The translations under genes were made by a program, and so were the position numbers. The notes under the pieces were generated by a model. That model searched no databases and was not told the origin of the DNA. It was given only the letters and a program-made list of their open reading frames with translations. DNA of 6,811 nt, taken from assembly GCA_025774735.1 (NCBI GenBank), contig JALGZU010000152.1, forward strand, positions 1 to 6,811, given 5' to 3'. This DNA is from a candidate division LCP-89 bacterium (GTDB lineage Bacteria > Electryoneota > B3-LCP). Shown in pieces: positions 6,430 to 6,811 of this stretch (positions are counted from its first letter, which is position 1; every line of letters starts with the position of its first letter).

Positions 6430-6811
6430 TTACCGGTTCCCGTGATTGGTGACCCCAACGGACCCGCAACATTCAACAGGATCGGCTTCTCCGGGATAGG
6501 TTCCAGTCAGGCAGAGAGTGGCGACCTCCCCGTTGGGGATGTCCAACATCAATGCGATGATGTCCTGCCGGTTGCCGTCCATGGTCTGGCATTGACCGTC
6601 AGAGGGCATGGTAAACCGCAACGTGGCGACGCCGGCGCCGGTGACTGTCCTATCGTCGAGGGATTCCCAGATTCCATCCTCTGTGAAAGGGTCGCAACCC
6701 GGCTCAGCCATTGGAACCGGTAGCACGATTTTGCCAATGCCGGGAGAGAAAACTTTGGAAATGTAGGCAGGGCTCATCAAACCCGCATCCATCGAATCCC
6801 CGGAAGTGGAA
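6430..6811 (-). CDS. Unrecognised cysteine-containing protein (N-terminus outside window)
   Basis: The frame is open from the right edge to the TAA at 6430, giving 126 visible codons; an ATG at 6792 is in frame, but the frame continues upstream of it, so the true start is unknown. I do not recognise the family. The visible part looks like a beta-rich extracellular domain: a G-K-I-V-L-P-V-P strand, then T-V-T-G-A-G-V-A-T-L-R-F-T-M-P, then I-I-A-L-M-L-D-I-P and E-V-A-T-L-C-L-T-G. It has five cysteines, including a CC pair 14 and 13 residues from the end, which suggests disulfides outside the cytoplasm. Codon choice is plausible for a real gene. It ends 63 bases from the tRNA fragment and on the same strand. 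It may therefore be the last gene of an integrated element or a flanking host gene; this is inference. Confidence 0.5.
   Translation of the reverse strand, partial: STSGDSMDAGLMSPAYISKVFSPGIGKIVLPVPMAEPGCDPFTEDGIWESLDDRTVTGAGVATLRFTMPSDGQCQTMDGNRQDIIALMLDIPNGEVATLCLTGTYPGEADPVECCGSVGVTNHGNR

Overview
The window looks like chromosomal DNA from a Gram-negative bacterium of fairly high GC, probably an uncultured lineage. The signs are an envelope-anchored anti-sigma factor, a likely lipoprotein hydrolase and long secreted proteins. The gene style (ECF sigma factor with zinc-finger anti-sigma, fibronectin-III-like secreted proteins, C45-type hydrolases) recalls Acidobacteriota, Aminicenantes or the Desulfobacterota/Myxococcota. 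That placement is an impression and cannot be proved from the sequence.

Left part (1-3801): a divergent pair of transcription units. Leftwards runs a membrane-anchored protein with the propeptide domains (FTP-like plus PepSY) of thermolysin-type proteases but no protease domain. It is followed 19 bases later by a secreted protein of at least three fibronectin-III-like repeats, which runs off the left edge. Rightwards runs an ECF-type sigma factor and then an anti-sigma factor with two tandem HxxxCxxC zinc motifs, one membrane helix and an outer domain. The 10-mer GGAACCCGAA, which begins with the classic ECF -35 core GGAAC, lies upstream of both the propeptide-like gene and the anti-sigma gene. 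My working model is that the sigma factor drives the two surface/secreted proteins and its own anti-sigma factor.

Middle (3802-4379): a 182-base spacer, then a single-domain CheY-like response regulator with a GTG start. Its Shine-Dalgarno sequence can pair with an upstream CCCTCC stretch, a possible translational switch. It converges tail to tail with the next gene, with 7 bases between.

Right part (4387-6811, all minus strand): an intact C45/penicillin-acyltransferase-like Ntn hydrolase with a signal peptide. Eight bases upstream lies the C-terminal third of a saccharopine dehydrogenase-like gene that has lost its N-terminal NAD-binding domain. The loss point lies directly beside the 3' half of a tRNA-Pro gene (anticodon loop to CCA, no 5' half). 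This is the footprint expected at one end of an element integrated in a tRNA gene, or of another rearrangement. Beyond it is the end of an unrecognised cysteine-containing protein that runs off the right edge.
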